64,000 nucleotides of DNA from JAABRU01 sp041390465 (GCA_041390465.1 JAWKPW010000015.1:11668-75667), one strand, 5' to 3'; positions 43,773 to 53,126 are shown, counted from the stretch's first letter. Notes: a model not told the origin generated them from the sequence alone. A program made the numbers and translations.

Positions 43773-45782
43773 ATGACTGTGTATCTCTGTGGTATCGGGG
43801 CCATTGTGCTGGGCGGTGTGCTTGCGGTTTTTGCCGGGGAAACCGCAAAGGCGAAAATTCTTTCCCTGTGCACAGGAATCGGAAGCATTCTGGTGATATA
43901 TCCTGCCATTGCGGTATTGGCAGGCAGTGAGGCTCCGGAATTTCTGATGCAGATGTCCGAACCTTTCGGCACTGTGCGCCTGATGATGGACAGACTTTCT
44001 GCATTTTTTGCCATTGTGATTGCTTTCATGAGTTTTCTGGGAACCCTGTACGCTGTGGGATATATGCAGCATTACTGCAACAGGGGAAAGGATCTGGGTT
44101 CCCATTTTCTCTTCTTCAGCATTCTCATTGCATCCATGCTGCTGACTGTAACGGTTCAGCACGGGCTTGCCTTTCTCATTGTGTGGGAAATCATGTCCCT
44201 TTCCTCTTTTTTTCTGGTCACATTTGAACAGGAAAAAGAAGAGGTTTGCAAAGCGGGACTGAATTATCTCATATCCATGCACATTGGTGCGGTCTTTCTC
44301 ACAGCCGGTTTTATTGTGCTTGCCAACGCATCCGGCAGTTTTGATTTTTCCGCATTCCGGACAGTGATAAACAGCGGCACGCTTTCTGTTTTCGCTGTGT
44401 TTCTCCTTTTTTTCATGGGGTTTGGCATGAAAGCCGGATTTGTTCCCCTGCACACCTGGCTGCCGCAGGCGCATCCTGCCGCGCCCAGTCACATTTCCGG
44501 CATCATGTCCGGCATCATGATCAAAACCGGAATTTACGGCATTCTCCGCATTGTTTCCATGCTGGATTCCCCTTCTCCGAAGCTGGGGTTTTTTGTGCTT
44601 ATTGTTTCTCTGCTTTCCGGACTGTTGGGCGTGGCCTGTGCCATTGCCCAGCACAATCTGAAAAAACTGCTGGCCTATCACAGTGTGGAAAATATCGGCA
44701 TTATCGGCATGGGGATCGGCGTGGGAATGCTCGGACTTTCCTATAAAAATTCAGCTATGGCCGTACTGGGTTTTTCCGGTGCGCTTCTGCATGTGCTGAA
44801 CCATTCCATTTTCAAGTCCCTTCTGTTTTATGCTGCCGGAATGGTGTATCAGAAAACCCATACCATGGAGATTGAAAAACTCGGTGGATTGGCAAAATCC
44901 ATGCGATTCACAGCCATTGCCTTTCTCATCGGTGCGGCTGCCATTTCCGGACTTCCGCCCCTGAACGGATTCATCAGTGAATTTTTCATCTACTGGGGCA
45001 TGTTCAAAGGACTCAAAGGCGGCATTTTTCCGGCTGTGGTGCTGGTGATTTCCATTTCCGGTCTGGCTTTTGTCGGTGCAATGGCGCTCCTGTGCTTTAC
45101 CAAAGCCTTTGGCGTGGTGTTTCAGGGCAGTCCCCGCAGCCGGTATCCGGAAGAATCTTTTGAAACAGGGCTTTTCTTTAAGATTCCCATGATTGCGGAA
45201 TGTGCAATGATTGTTTTGATTGGTCTGTTTCCCGCGCAGGTTTTTTCCCTGATCTGCACAGTAACTTCACAGTTTGCCGACATCAGCGGGTATCCCATGA
45301 CAGAGGCCCTGACGGTGCTGAACAGTCTTTCCAAAGGATTTCTGCTTTTCCTTCTTACTGCTGTACTGGTATGGATGCTGCGATCCCGGCTCCGAAGCAG
45401 AAAAGGGGTTTCCCATTGCAAAACATGGGACTGCGGTTATCAGGCCGGAAATGTGCGTATGCAGTACACAGCCTCTTCCTATGCAGATCCCTTTGTGCGC
45501 ATTATCCGTCCTGTGCTGGATTATCAGGAGCATTTCCGGCTTCCCGTGCGGCATACGGCAGACAATAAGAAAGATTTTCTGCTTTTTCCGGAAGCTGCCG
45601 GATTTGAAAGCCATACAAAGGACAAAATGGAAAGCTGTGTCATTGAGCCGGTCATTTCACTTCTCTCGCGCTTTCTCCATCTTTTTTCCTGGATTCAGAG
45701 CGGCAATATTCGCGTGTATATTCTTTACGGACTGATTTTTCTGGCTGCCATCACCGTGTGGACAATGGGGGTGCAGAGATGA
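43773..45782 (+). CDS. Ehr complex membrane subunit, HyfB/NuoL-type antiporter homologue
   Basis: 669 residues, about 14 membrane segments. Typical antiporter-like motifs: LTVTVQHGLAFLIVWEIMSL, LHTWLPQAHPAAPSHISGIM with SGIMIKTGIYGILRI (conserved Lys), KLLAYHSVENIGIIGMGIG, and AAAISGLPPLNGFISEFFIY. It is the large proton- or sodium-pumping subunit, close to hydrogenase-4 HyfB. AAAGGGG precedes the ATG. Its stop overlaps the next start (ATGA at 45779). Confidence 0.92.
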   Translation: MTVYLCGIGAIVLGGVLAVFAGETAKAKILSLCTGIGSILVIYPAIAVLAGSEAPEFLMQMSEPFGTVRLMMDRLSAFFAIVIAFMSFLGTLYAVGYMQHYCNRGKDLGSHFLFFSILIASMLLTVTVQHGLAFLIVWEIMSLSSFFLVTFEQEKEEVCKAGLNYLISMHIGAVFLTAGFIVLANASGSFDFSAFRTVINSGTLSVFAVFLLFFMGFGMKAGFVPLHTWLPQAHPAAPSHISGIMSGIMIKTGIYGILRIVSMLDSPSPKLGFFVLIVSLLSGLLGVACAIAQHNLKKLLAYHSVENIGIIGMGIGVGMLGLSYKNSAMAVLGFSGALLHVLNHSIFKSLLFYAAGMVYQKTHTMEIEKLGGLAKSMRFTAIAFLIGAAAISGLPPLNGFISEFFIYWGMFKGLKGGIFPAVVLVISISGLAFVGAMALLCFTKAFGVVFQGSPRSRYPEESFETGLFFKIPMIAECAMIVLIGLFPAQVFSLICTVTSQFADISGYPMTEALTVLNSLSKGFLLFLLTAVLVWMLRSRLRSRKGVSHCKTWDCGYQAGNVRMQYTASSYADPFVRIIRPVLDYQEHFRLPVRHTADNKKDFLLFPEAAGFESHTKDKMESCVIEPVISLLSRFLHLFSWIQSGNIRVYILYGLIFLAAITVWTMGVQR

Positions 45783-46699
45783 TGCTGAAAGCTGCAAATC
45801 TTGTGATGCTGCTGATTGGGCCCTTTGTGCTTGTGGGAGTCATCAACCGCACAAAATCCTTCTGGGCCGGGCGGAAAGGCCCCCCTCTGTTCCAGTTTTT
45901 CTTTGATATCCGCAGACTGCTTCAAAAAGGAGAGGTTGTCAGTCATACCGCCTCCTTTGTGTTTGAGCTTGCGCCGGTCATCAGTTTTGCATCCGTGATA
46001 CTGGCCGGGCTCCTGGTTCCGATGATGCAGGGCCTGTCCGTATTTTCCTTTGAAGGGGATTTTCTGCTTTTTTCCTATATCCTGGCAGTCGGAAGATTTT
46101 TCAGCATTATCAGTGCAATGGATACCGGATCCAGTTTTGGGGGAATGGGCGCGAGCAGGGAAGCCCTGTTTTCCTGTCTTGTGGAACCAGCTTTTTTTAT
46201 GATGCTGGGTGCGCTGGGCATTCTGGCAGGCGGACTTTCCTTTCAGGATATGGTGAGCCTGGTTCATCAGAACGGAAGAATGATCCTGCTGATTTCATTG
46301 CTGTGTCTGATTATTCTTTTTGTCATGCTTCTGACCGAGGGATGCAGGGTTCCTGTGGATGATCCCAATACCCATCTGGAACTGACCATGATCCATGAAG
46401 TCATGGTGCTGGACAATTCCGGCCCCGGCTTTGCCCTGATGCAGTGCGGGGCTGCCATAAAGATGTTTGTCATCACCTCTTTGATGGCAAATCTTCTTAT
46501 TCCGGACACTTTCGGCATATACGGATTTACTGCTGCATTTGTGCTGCTTCTTGCAATTACAGCTTTCGCGGTCGGAACCATTGAATCCTTCATGGCCAGA
46601 CTGAGGATGAACCACGTACCCCAGTTTATCCTGCTGATGGGTTCCATGTCCTTTGTGCTTCTCTCTGTCATAGCTCTGTTTTTCTGCAGGAGTGTCTGA
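45779..46699 (+). CDS. Ehr complex membrane subunit, HyfC/NuoH-type
   Basis: 306 residues, about 8 membrane segments. Start at ATG 45779 in the ATGA overlap. NuoH-type conserved acidic loops: RNTKSFWAGRKGPPLFQFFFD, ASREALFSCLVEPAFFMML, and LTEGCRVPVDDPNTHLELTM with the glutamates of the quinone-cavity region. It connects the hydrophilic arm to the antiporter subunits. It overlaps the HyfE-type gene by one base (TGATG). Confidence 0.92.
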   Translation: MMLKAANLVMLLIGPFVLVGVINRTKSFWAGRKGPPLFQFFFDIRRLLQKGEVVSHTASFVFELAPVISFASVILAGLLVPMMQGLSVFSFEGDFLLFSYILAVGRFFSIISAMDTGSSFGGMGASREALFSCLVEPAFFMMLGALGILAGGLSFQDMVSLVHQNGRMILLISLLCLIILFVMLLTEGCRVPVDDPNTHLELTMIHEVMVLDNSGPGFALMQCGAAIKMFVITSLMANLLIPDTFGIYGFTAAFVLLLAITAFAVGTIESFMARLRMNHVPQFILLMGSMSFVLLSVIALFFCRSV

Positions 46700-47343
46700 T
46701 GATTGATTTTCTGATTGTCCTTTTCGGTCTTGCCATGATTTACATTGCAGGCACAAGCCGCATCGAGGCATATGTCCGTGCTTTGTTTCTGCAGGGACTG
46801 CTTCTTTTTGTGCTGGTGCTTCTGGATCACGGCATCATGCGTGTGCCCAATCTTGTTTTTCTCTCCTTTGAAACCCTGGTGATCAAAGCGATTGTGATTC
46901 CCCTGTTTCTTATCCGTATCATTCACAAAAATGAAATTGAAAGAGAACTGCAGCCCTATGTTCCCAATTTTTATGCCCGGCTGGTGGCAAGTCTTATTTT
47001 TGGACTGGGATTTTACGCTGCTTACTGGAGCATAGGAAAGGCTCCGGAACTCCGGCCTTTGTATTTCGGAACTTCCGTGTCCACCATTGTGCTGGGGCTG
47101 CTGGTGATTGTCACACGAAGAAAAATCATCACCCATGTGATTGGTTTCATGCTGATGGAAAACGGCATCTTTCTCATGGCCCTGTCCATTGCCAAAGAAA
47201 TGCCCTTTATTGTGGCTCTGGGCGTGCTGCTGGATTTGTTTGTGGCAATTTATCTTTTCGGAATGTTCATTGGAAAAATTCATGACTTTGACCCTGAAAT
47301 CAAAGTGGATACCCTTACACTCTTAAAGGATTCAGATAAATGA
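46699..47343 (+). CDS. Ehr complex membrane subunit, HyfE/NuoK-type
   Basis: 214 residues, about 7 helices, with the HyfE sequence LQPYVPNFYARLVASLIFGL and HVIGFMLMENGIFLMALSIA (the NuoK-like helix with Glu). It sits between HyfC and HyfF homologues as in hydrogenase-4 operons. Its stop overlaps the next start (ATGA at 47340). Confidence 0.9.
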   Translation: MIDFLIVLFGLAMIYIAGTSRIEAYVRALFLQGLLLFVLVLLDHGIMRVPNLVFLSFETLVIKAIVIPLFLIRIIHKNEIERELQPYVPNFYARLVASLIFGLGFYAAYWSIGKAPELRPLYFGTSVSTIVLGLLVIVTRRKIITHVIGFMLMENGIFLMALSIAKEMPFIVALGVLLDLFVAIYLFGMFIGKIHDFDPEIKVDTLTLLKDSDK

Positions 47344-48749
47344 CGGCCATCATTCTGCTGATGCCCCTTGTTCTCAGCATACTGGTTTTCATCCGCAAAT
47401 CCCGGTCATTCGGAGGCTGGTGCAATGTTGCCTATGCCGGAACTCTGCTGGCGGCATCTGTCTGTCTGTATGTCAAACCGGGCAGTTTCACAGTTTATTT
47501 CCGCACCGATGAGGTCAGCATTCTCTTTCTTCTGATCCTTGCCGTGCTGTATCTGGGTGTTTCCCTGTACAATACCGAATACATCCGGCACAAGAACGGG
47601 GAATCCGCAGGCAGACATGCGCTTTATGCGGTGCATCTCCTGCTTTTTGCTGCTTCCATGGTCGCCGTGATTCTGAGCACCCATCTGGGCCTGCTCTGGG
47701 TTTTTGTGGAAGCCACAACCCTGAGCAGCGCGTATCTGATTTATTTCAACCGGACAGAAGCCGCACTGGAAGCTGCGTGGAAATATATCTTTATCTGCTC
47801 TGTGGGCATTGCGCTCGCGTTTGTGGGCATCATTTTTCTGTCCATGGGATTGGGACATTCAGATTCCCTGTTTTTTGATGATTTGTACAAAAATGCAAAA
47901 AATATCAATCCGTTCTGGCTGAAACTGGCTTTGTCCTTCATTCTCATCGGTTTTGGCACAAAAGTGGGTTTTGCGCCTGTTCATGCCTGGCTTCCGGATG
48001 CGCATTCCGAATCCCCGTCGCCAGTCTCGGCTTTGCTTTCCGGAACCCTTCTGAACGCGGCTTTGCTGGGAGTTATCCGGGTCAGCACGCTGCTGAAACT
48101 CGCGGGGCTGGAAGGATATGTGAGTCAGCTTCTGCTCCTGATGGGGTTTCTTTCCCTGTTTGTCAGCGCGGTTTTTGTCATCCGCATTGAAAATTACAAA
48201 AGAATGCTGGCCTATTCTTCCATTGAGAACATGGGCATCATTGCCATCGGGCTTGGCATTGGCGGCCCCGGAGTCTTTGCGGCCATGCTTCATCTGACTG
48301 CGCATTCCCTGATCAAGGCATCCCTGTTTCTGACATCCGGAACAGTTGAGCATTGCTATGGCAGCAAAATGATCAGTGAGGTCAGAGGACTGCTGCACAG
48401 GGACAAGATCACAGGCTGGCTGTGGATGCTGTCTTTTGTCGCGATTGCCGGAATTCCGCCCTTTCCCCTGTTTTTCAGTGAATTTTTCATTGCACGAACG
48501 CTTTTTGCCAATGGCTCCATTGTTTATGCTGTGATATTTTTCCTGCTGCTTACCATTGTTCTCGCGGCTATGGCGCGGGCTGTGCTTGGGATGTGTTTCG
48601 GCGAAAACAGATCAGCAGAGAAAAACGCTGTTCCCTCAGAAATTCTGACCTGGCTGCCACAGACCGTGTTTCTGGTGCTGCTGTTTCTCATGGCTGCTCT
48701 TCCGGACGGACTTTGCCGTATTCTTCAAAACGCCGCAGCCGGACTGTAA
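47340..48749 (+). CDS. Ehr complex membrane subunit, HyfF/NuoN-type antiporter homologue
   Basis: 469 residues, about 13 helices. Key motifs: STHLGLLWVFVEATTLSSAY, APVHAWLPDAHSESPSPVSA, LSGTLLNAALLGVIRVST, LAYSSIENMGIIAIGLGIGG, and IPPFPLFFSEFFIARTLF. It is the second antiporter-like pump module. The usual Lys of the NuoM/L helix is replaced in the sequence following SPVSALLSG, as also seen in HyfF. The stop lies 13 nt before the large-subunit start at 48763. Confidence 0.92.
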   Translation: MTAIILLMPLVLSILVFIRKSRSFGGWCNVAYAGTLLAASVCLYVKPGSFTVYFRTDEVSILFLLILAVLYLGVSLYNTEYIRHKNGESAGRHALYAVHLLLFAASMVAVILSTHLGLLWVFVEATTLSSAYLIYFNRTEAALEAAWKYIFICSVGIALAFVGIIFLSMGLGHSDSLFFDDLYKNAKNINPFWLKLALSFILIGFGTKVGFAPVHAWLPDAHSESPSPVSALLSGTLLNAALLGVIRVSTLLKLAGLEGYVSQLLLLMGFLSLFVSAVFVIRIENYKRMLAYSSIENMGIIAIGLGIGGPGVFAAMLHLTAHSLIKASLFLTSGTVEHCYGSKMISEVRGLLHRDKITGWLWMLSFVAIAGIPPFPLFFSEFFIARTLFANGSIVYAVIFFLLLTIVLAAMARAVLGMCFGENRSAEKNAVPSEILTWLPQTVFLVLLFLMAALPDGLCRILQNAAAGL

Positions 48750-48762
48750 AGGAGACATGAGG

Positions 48763-50244
48763 ATGAACTGGGCAAAGACAAAAAACGGAAAAACCCTTGC
48801 GATCAAAGACATACCGGAACTGTCCATGACAGAACTGGTCGCGGAAATTGCAGAAGAATGCGAAAAGGGAAGCCGCATGGTCCTGTTTTTCGGCACGGAT
48901 CAGGGCAAAGTCTATGCTGTGCTTGCGCAGGATGTCAATTCCCGGCTGCTGGTTGCATCCGCAGGGTTTCCGAAAGACAGGACATATCCGTCTTTGACAA
49001 GGGATTTCCCCGCACTGCATGTGTTTGAGCGGGAACTGCATGAAGAATACGGCCTTGTACCGGACGGACATCCCTGGCTCAAGGGCATCCGTTATCCATT
49101 TTACCGGCATCATCCTGAAAAAACAATGGAAACCTGTCCATTTTTCCGGATGGAGGGAGATGAAATCCATGAAGTGGCCGTAGGCCCCATCCATGCGGGT
49201 GTGATAGAGCCGGGGCATTTCCGCTTCATGTGTCATGGCGAAAAGGTTTATCATCTGGAAATACAACTGGGATATCAGCATCGCGGGGTGGAACGTCTGT
49301 TCTGCGGCAAAAGATTTCAGGAAACACTCGCGGAATCCATTGCAGGCGATTCTGTCATTGCGCACACCAGTGCGTATGCAATGACAATGGAATCCCTCGG
49401 CGGCATTCAGATCACCCGGAGAGCCCAAGCCATCCGCGCCATTGCCCTTGAAATGGAAAGAGCCGGGATTCATATCGGCGATCTGGGTGCTTTGGCAAAT
49501 GATGTGGCCTATCTGCTGGGCAGTGCCGTGTATGGCGCAACCCGGACTCTGGTGATCAATTCTCTGCTGCTGATTTGCGGCAGCCGTTTCGGACGGGGGC
49601 TGATCCGCACCGGCGGCGTGGTGTTTGACATTGAAGAAGACAAAGTGCGGGAAATCAGAGCAACTCTTGAAAAAGTAAAGCATGATGTGATTCTGATGAG
49701 CGAAACCATGTTTTCCACGCCCAGTGTTCTGTCCCGTTTTGAGCAGACCGGCGTGGTGGAAAAGGACAAGGCGGCTCAAATCGGGCTGGTCGGCCCCGCA
49801 GGCCGGGCTTCCGGCGTGCCTGTGGATGTGAGAAGCGATCATGCTTACGGCATGTACCGCTATTCTCCCATTCACAAAATGACCATGAGCAGCGGGGATG
49901 TGTTTGCCCGTGCCTATATCCGTTACATGGAAATCCGGCAGTCCCTGAACTATGTGATGGAACAGATCAGTCATCTGCCTGCGGACGGCACAGAACGCAG
50001 TCCTGTTTCTGATATACGGCTGGCTCCGGACAGTTTTGCCGTTTCCATGACAGAAGGCTGGCGCGGGGAAACCGTACACGCGGCAATCACGGACAGCCAG
50101 GGAAAACCTGTGCGCTACAAAATCAAGGATCCGTCCTTTCACAACTGGTTCGGTCTGGCACAGGCCGTGCGCGGGAATGGCATTTCCGATTTTCCGCTCT
50201 GCAACAAAAGTTTCAATCTTTCCTACTGCGGAAATGATTTGTAA
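48763..50244 (+). CDS. Ehr large subunit (NuoCD/HyfG-like) without Ni-binding cysteines
   Basis: 493 residues, start at ATG 48763 with AAAGGAG 8 nt upstream (ATG 48757 overlaps the RBS). A NuoC-like domain (about 1-130, ending DFPALHVFERELHEEYGLVP), then the NuoD/HycE-like domain. In place of the hydrogenase L1 motif RVCGICGFAH it has SIAGDSVIAH, and the C-terminal DPCxxC is replaced by FNLSYCGNDL. Thus all four Ni ligands are missing. GYQHRGVERLF and AYGMYRYSPIHKMTMSSGDV, features of the family, remain. It probably binds quinone or acts as a structural half-channel, as proposed for Ehr complexes. Confidence 0.9.
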   Translation: MNWAKTKNGKTLAIKDIPELSMTELVAEIAEECEKGSRMVLFFGTDQGKVYAVLAQDVNSRLLVASAGFPKDRTYPSLTRDFPALHVFERELHEEYGLVPDGHPWLKGIRYPFYRHHPEKTMETCPFFRMEGDEIHEVAVGPIHAGVIEPGHFRFMCHGEKVYHLEIQLGYQHRGVERLFCGKRFQETLAESIAGDSVIAHTSAYAMTMESLGGIQITRRAQAIRAIALEMERAGIHIGDLGALANDVAYLLGSAVYGATRTLVINSLLLICGSRFGRGLIRTGGVVFDIEEDKVREIRATLEKVKHDVILMSETMFSTPSVLSRFEQTGVVEKDKAAQIGLVGPAGRASGVPVDVRSDHAYGMYRYSPIHKMTMSSGDVFARAYIRYMEIRQSLNYVMEQISHLPADGTERSPVSDIRLAPDSFAVSMTEGWRGETVHAAITDSQGKPVRYKIKDPSFHNWFGLAQAVRGNGISDFPLCNKSFNLSYCGNDL

Positions 50245-50255
50245 AGAGGTCGTCT

Positions 50256-51086
50256 ATGCTCAGAAATCTGCTGCATTCCTTCAAATCCGGCATCATGCAG
50301 GAATCCATGTTCACCAATCCGCTGCAGCCGCTGAAGGTCAGGATGAATCAGGGAAAACAGTATATTCCGGATATAAAGGCCGCAGTCATAAAGCCAAGGT
50401 TCCGGGGATTTCCCCAGCCAGATGAAAAAGCGGGAACTTCCTTTTGTGCAGAATGCAGGCAGTGCATTGACATCTGCCCGGCCAAAGCCATTGAGATGAA
50501 TCCCTTTTCCATAGACATGGGAAAGTGCGTTTTCTGCGGGGACTGCGCGCGGGAATGCCCGCAAAATCTCATTTCTTTCAGCAATTTTCATAAAACAGCG
50601 GCCACATTCCGGGAAGATCTGAAAGTTGGCAAATCCATGACTGCTGAGGCATATCAGGCCCGTGCCATAACAGTTCGAAAAGACATCCGAAAATTATTCG
50701 GACGCTCCCTCAAGCTGCGGCAGGTCTCCGCGGCCGGATGCAACGGCTGTGAAATGGAACTCAATGCCTGCTCCAATGTGAACTTTGACATGGGACGTTT
50801 CGGCATTGATTTTGTGGCCTCGCCCAGACATGCGGACGGAATTGTCATCACCGGCCCGATTTCGCAGAACATGGCCCCCGCGCTGGAGGACGCGTATCAG
50901 TGCACACCTGATCCCAAAATTGTGATTCTGGTCGGAGCCTGCGCCATCAGCGGCGGAATTTTTCAGGATTCTCCCGCGTTAAACCGTGAATTTCTCCAAA
51001 AATATCCCATTGATCTCTATATCCCCGGATGTCCCACCCATCCTCTGACATTCATCAGCGGCGTATGCGCTTTTCTGGGGATCTGA
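50256..51086 (+). CDS. Ehr small subunit: ferredoxin fused to NuoB/HyfI-type Fe-S protein
   Basis: 276 residues. N-terminal 2x[4Fe-4S] ferredoxin (CAECRQCIDICPAKAIEMNP and CVFCGDCARECPQNLISF), normally a separate HyfH/NuoI subunit, fused to a NuoB-type domain with the proximal cluster ligands in GCNGCEMELNAC, VGACAISGGIF and GCPTHPLTF. It should accept electrons from ferredoxin or a dehydrogenase partner. AGAGG before ATG 50256. Last gene of the operon. Confidence 0.92.
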   Translation: MLRNLLHSFKSGIMQESMFTNPLQPLKVRMNQGKQYIPDIKAAVIKPRFRGFPQPDEKAGTSFCAECRQCIDICPAKAIEMNPFSIDMGKCVFCGDCARECPQNLISFSNFHKTAATFREDLKVGKSMTAEAYQARAITVRKDIRKLFGRSLKLRQVSAAGCNGCEMELNACSNVNFDMGRFGIDFVASPRHADGIVITGPISQNMAPALEDAYQCTPDPKIVILVGACAISGGIFQDSPALNREFLQKYPIDLYIPGCPTHPLTFISGVCAFLGI

Positions 51087-51156
51087 CAGGTGCAATGCCG
51101 ATTCCCCATTGGTTTATCCAATGATGCCAGCTTCTGTCTTTTGAACAGGTCTGTTT

Positions 51157-51410
51157 TCAGCAATGATTTGAGCCCCCTTTTTCCATTCCCGCTTTTTTCC
51201 CGGCAGATTTTATCGCTTTGTTGACAAGGCTTGGATCAATGTGATGTCTTCTGATCATGCCGCTTCTCGGATCTGCCGAGAAATTTACGGATGGAAACAC
51301 ATACTGCCACTGCCATTTTTTTGCAGCATTTTTATCTTCGCGGACGAAACCGCCTCACCTCATCCATCGAAGTTCTCTTCCGGAAGATAAGCGTCCGATA
51401 TTTTTTCGGT
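51157..51410 (-). pseudogene. Integron-type tyrosine recombinase remnant
   Basis: On the minus strand 58 codons are open and read KNAAKKWQWQYVFPSVNFSA, DPRSGMIRRHHIDPSLVN, then KAIKSAGKKAGMEKGGSNHC and stop at 51157. KxWxWQYVFPS and RRHHIxxxxVxKAxKxAxxKAG match the IntI-specific region of integron integrases. The following catalytic HTLRHSFATH block is absent and the upstream frame is degraded. Only this piece remains. Confidence 0.72.
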
Positions 51411-51420
51411 GACGGAAAAT

Positions 51421-51572
51421 AATCCCGATTCTCCATTGAAATCATATGCTGCGGAAGGCAGTGCCGATTTGCCGCAGATTTTATACAGTGATATAAATTT
51501 GCTGTGACCTTTGTGCCGTCTTTGTGTCCTTTGCAGTTAAAAAAAAGCATGGTTTCAATGGAGAATCGGTAT
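51421..51572. repeat. Repeat family A, 152-bp copy
   Basis: Starts AATCCCGATTCTCCATTGAA and ends TTTCAATGGAGAATCGGTAT. The inside includes the CTTTGTGTCCTTTGCAGTTAA segment, inverse to the copies at 17419, 19019 and 56119. Its right end abuts a second palindrome. Confidence 0.65.
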
Positions 51573-51674
51573 TACGCAGTTGGTTTTTCAACTATCTGAT
51601 TTTTAAAGAACCGGTTTTGTGCAGTGCAACATTTGCCTTCATAAAAATCAATGGGTTAAAATTCAACTGCGTAA
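51572..51674. repeat. Palindrome bounded by TTACGCAGTTG / CAACTGCGTAA
   Basis: An 11-bp perfect inverted repeat at 51572-51582 and 51664-51674. It begins directly where the A-family element ends, so the two are nested or chained. The same TTACGCAGTTG occurs at 20979. Confidence 0.5.
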
Positions 51675-51762
51675 CTCCTACAGTTTGCATCTGATTCGGA
51701 GGAGTGCTGAAATTAAGCGAGCGCTTTTTTGCACAGACAGAACTGCCGAAAAAGTGGCAGTT

Positions 51763-51978
51763 ATACCAATTCTCCATTGAAAATATGCTTATTCAATCCC
51801 GTTCCCGCGCAGATATCCAATGCCGTCAGGTCAGGGAATTTCCGGAGTGCCGAAATGAAGTGAAACGGGATTTTGGCCGGATTTCCGAATCATCTCAGTG
51901 TCCCTGACTTTCAGTTCAGGACTCCTTCGCGCCTGACCCAAAAGCAGAGATTGCATAAATTCAATGGAGAATCGATAT
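51763..51978. repeat. Repeat family A, 216-bp copy (longest)
   Basis: Starts ATACCAATTCTCCATTGAAA and ends TTCAATGGAGAATCGATAT. The core (GGAGTGCCGAAATGAAGTGA, CCCTGACTTTCAGTTCAGGA, GCATAAATTCAATGG) matches 20680-20848. The region 51979-52210 holds nothing recognised. Confidence 0.7.
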
Positions 51979-52265
51979 AATCCCCAGAATTGCACAGGCA
52001 GTCAGCATGCCCGAACAGATGTCTTTTCATACAGCCAGAGCCGGGGCGCCAGCCGAACCACTGAAATCCATACAGACAAAATACAGGAAGCGCAAGAAGC
52101 AGCAAAAAGGGTGAAATGATCAGAAAACTGCTGCCTGCGGCTGCCGCAACAGTGTCTCTGTGTTCCATGAAAAACAGACAATTTCTTGATTTTTAAAAAA
52201 TTACATGATATATGTTCATATTCTGCCAGAATACGTTTTCAAATCCTGCTGCAGGAGAAAAATCA

Positions 52266-53126
52266 TTGCCAAAAGCAGAACAATTGAGAAAATTGCTTCA
52301 AGGGTCGGACATCCTTACCATTCCGGGATGTTATGATGCCCTGAGTGCCAGACTGATTCAAAGAGCCGGATTTCCGGCCGCATTCATGAGCGGATTTGCG
52401 GTTTCCGCTTCCCGTCTGGGTATGCCGGATACCGGACTTGTCACCTATGCAGAAATGGTGGAGCAGGGGCGAAATATCTGTGAAGCTGTTTCCATTCCGG
52501 TTTTCGGAGACGGGGATACGGGTTATGGCAATGCGGTCAATGTGCAGCGCACGGTCAGGGGATATGCCCGAGCAGGTTTTGCCTGCATTATGATAGAAGA
52601 TCAGGTTTCGCCCAAACGCTGCGGTCATACGCGCGGCAAGCAGACCGTGGATCGGAAAGAGGCTTTTTCCCGCATTCAGGCTGCTGTGGATGTGCGGAAT
52701 GCGGGTGAGGATATTCTCATCATGGCACGCACAGATGCCAATGCCACAGAAGGGCTGGAAGAGGCAGTGTTCCGGGCAAAAACCTTTGCGGAAATCGGAG
52801 CGGACATCACTTTTCTCGAAGCCCCGCGCAGCGAAGAGGAAATGCGGTATTACTGTGAAAATGTTCCGGGTCCCAAAATGGCAAACATGGTGGAGCAGGG
52901 AAAATCCCCGATTCTCCGTCCGGAAAAACTACAGCAAATCGGGTATAAAATCGCGGCGTATCCCCTGACGTTGATGCTCGCTGGCATATGGGCAATGGAA
53001 AAGGCGCTGGAGAGCATCCAAAGCGGATATCAGACACGGGAAGCTGCCGAGTTTGCCCATCTGCGGGAGATCGCTGGCTTTCCCGAATATTATGAAACTG
53101 AGAAGAGATATGCGATACAACCATGA
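52266..53126 (+). CDS. Isocitrate lyase/PEP mutase superfamily enzyme
   Basis: 286 residues from a TTG at 52266 with AGGAG 8 nt upstream; ATG 52212 in frame lacks an RBS. A TIM-barrel enzyme: LTIPGCYDALSARLIQRAGF, then FGDGDTGYGNAVNVQRTV (metal-binding Asp residues), IEDQVSPKRCGHTRGKQ (the catalytic Cys of the KKCGH type), MARTDANATEG, and MANMVEQGKSPILRPEKLQQ. The KRCGH loop points to methylisocitrate lyase/isocitrate-lyase-like C-C cleavage, with oxaloacetate decarboxylase or phosphonopyruvate roles possible. It is followed 77 nt later by ridA. Confidence 0.87.
   Translation: MPKAEQLRKLLQGSDILTIPGCYDALSARLIQRAGFPAAFMSGFAVSASRLGMPDTGLVTYAEMVEQGRNICEAVSIPVFGDGDTGYGNAVNVQRTVRGYARAGFACIMIEDQVSPKRCGHTRGKQTVDRKEAFSRIQAAVDVRNAGEDILIMARTDANATEGLEEAVFRAKTFAEIGADITFLEAPRSEEEMRYYCENVPGPKMANMVEQGKSPILRPEKLQQIGYKIAAYPLTLMLAGIWAMEKALESIQSGYQTREAAEFAHLREIAGFPEYYETEKRYAIQP

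Noticed and set aside
43584..44681. 365-codon minus-strand ORF
   Set aside because: Antisense to the HyfB-type gene; His/Lys/Asn-rich shadow of membrane helices.
46267..47283. 338-codon minus-strand ORF
   Set aside because: Antisense to HyfC and HyfE homologues.
48688..50142. 484-codon minus-strand ORF
   Set aside because: Antisense to the Ehr large subunit, no domain.
20979..51674. TTACGCAGTTG as integron attC core
   Set aside because: The 11-bp arms lack the GTTRRRY/RYYYAAC boxes in the required arrangement.
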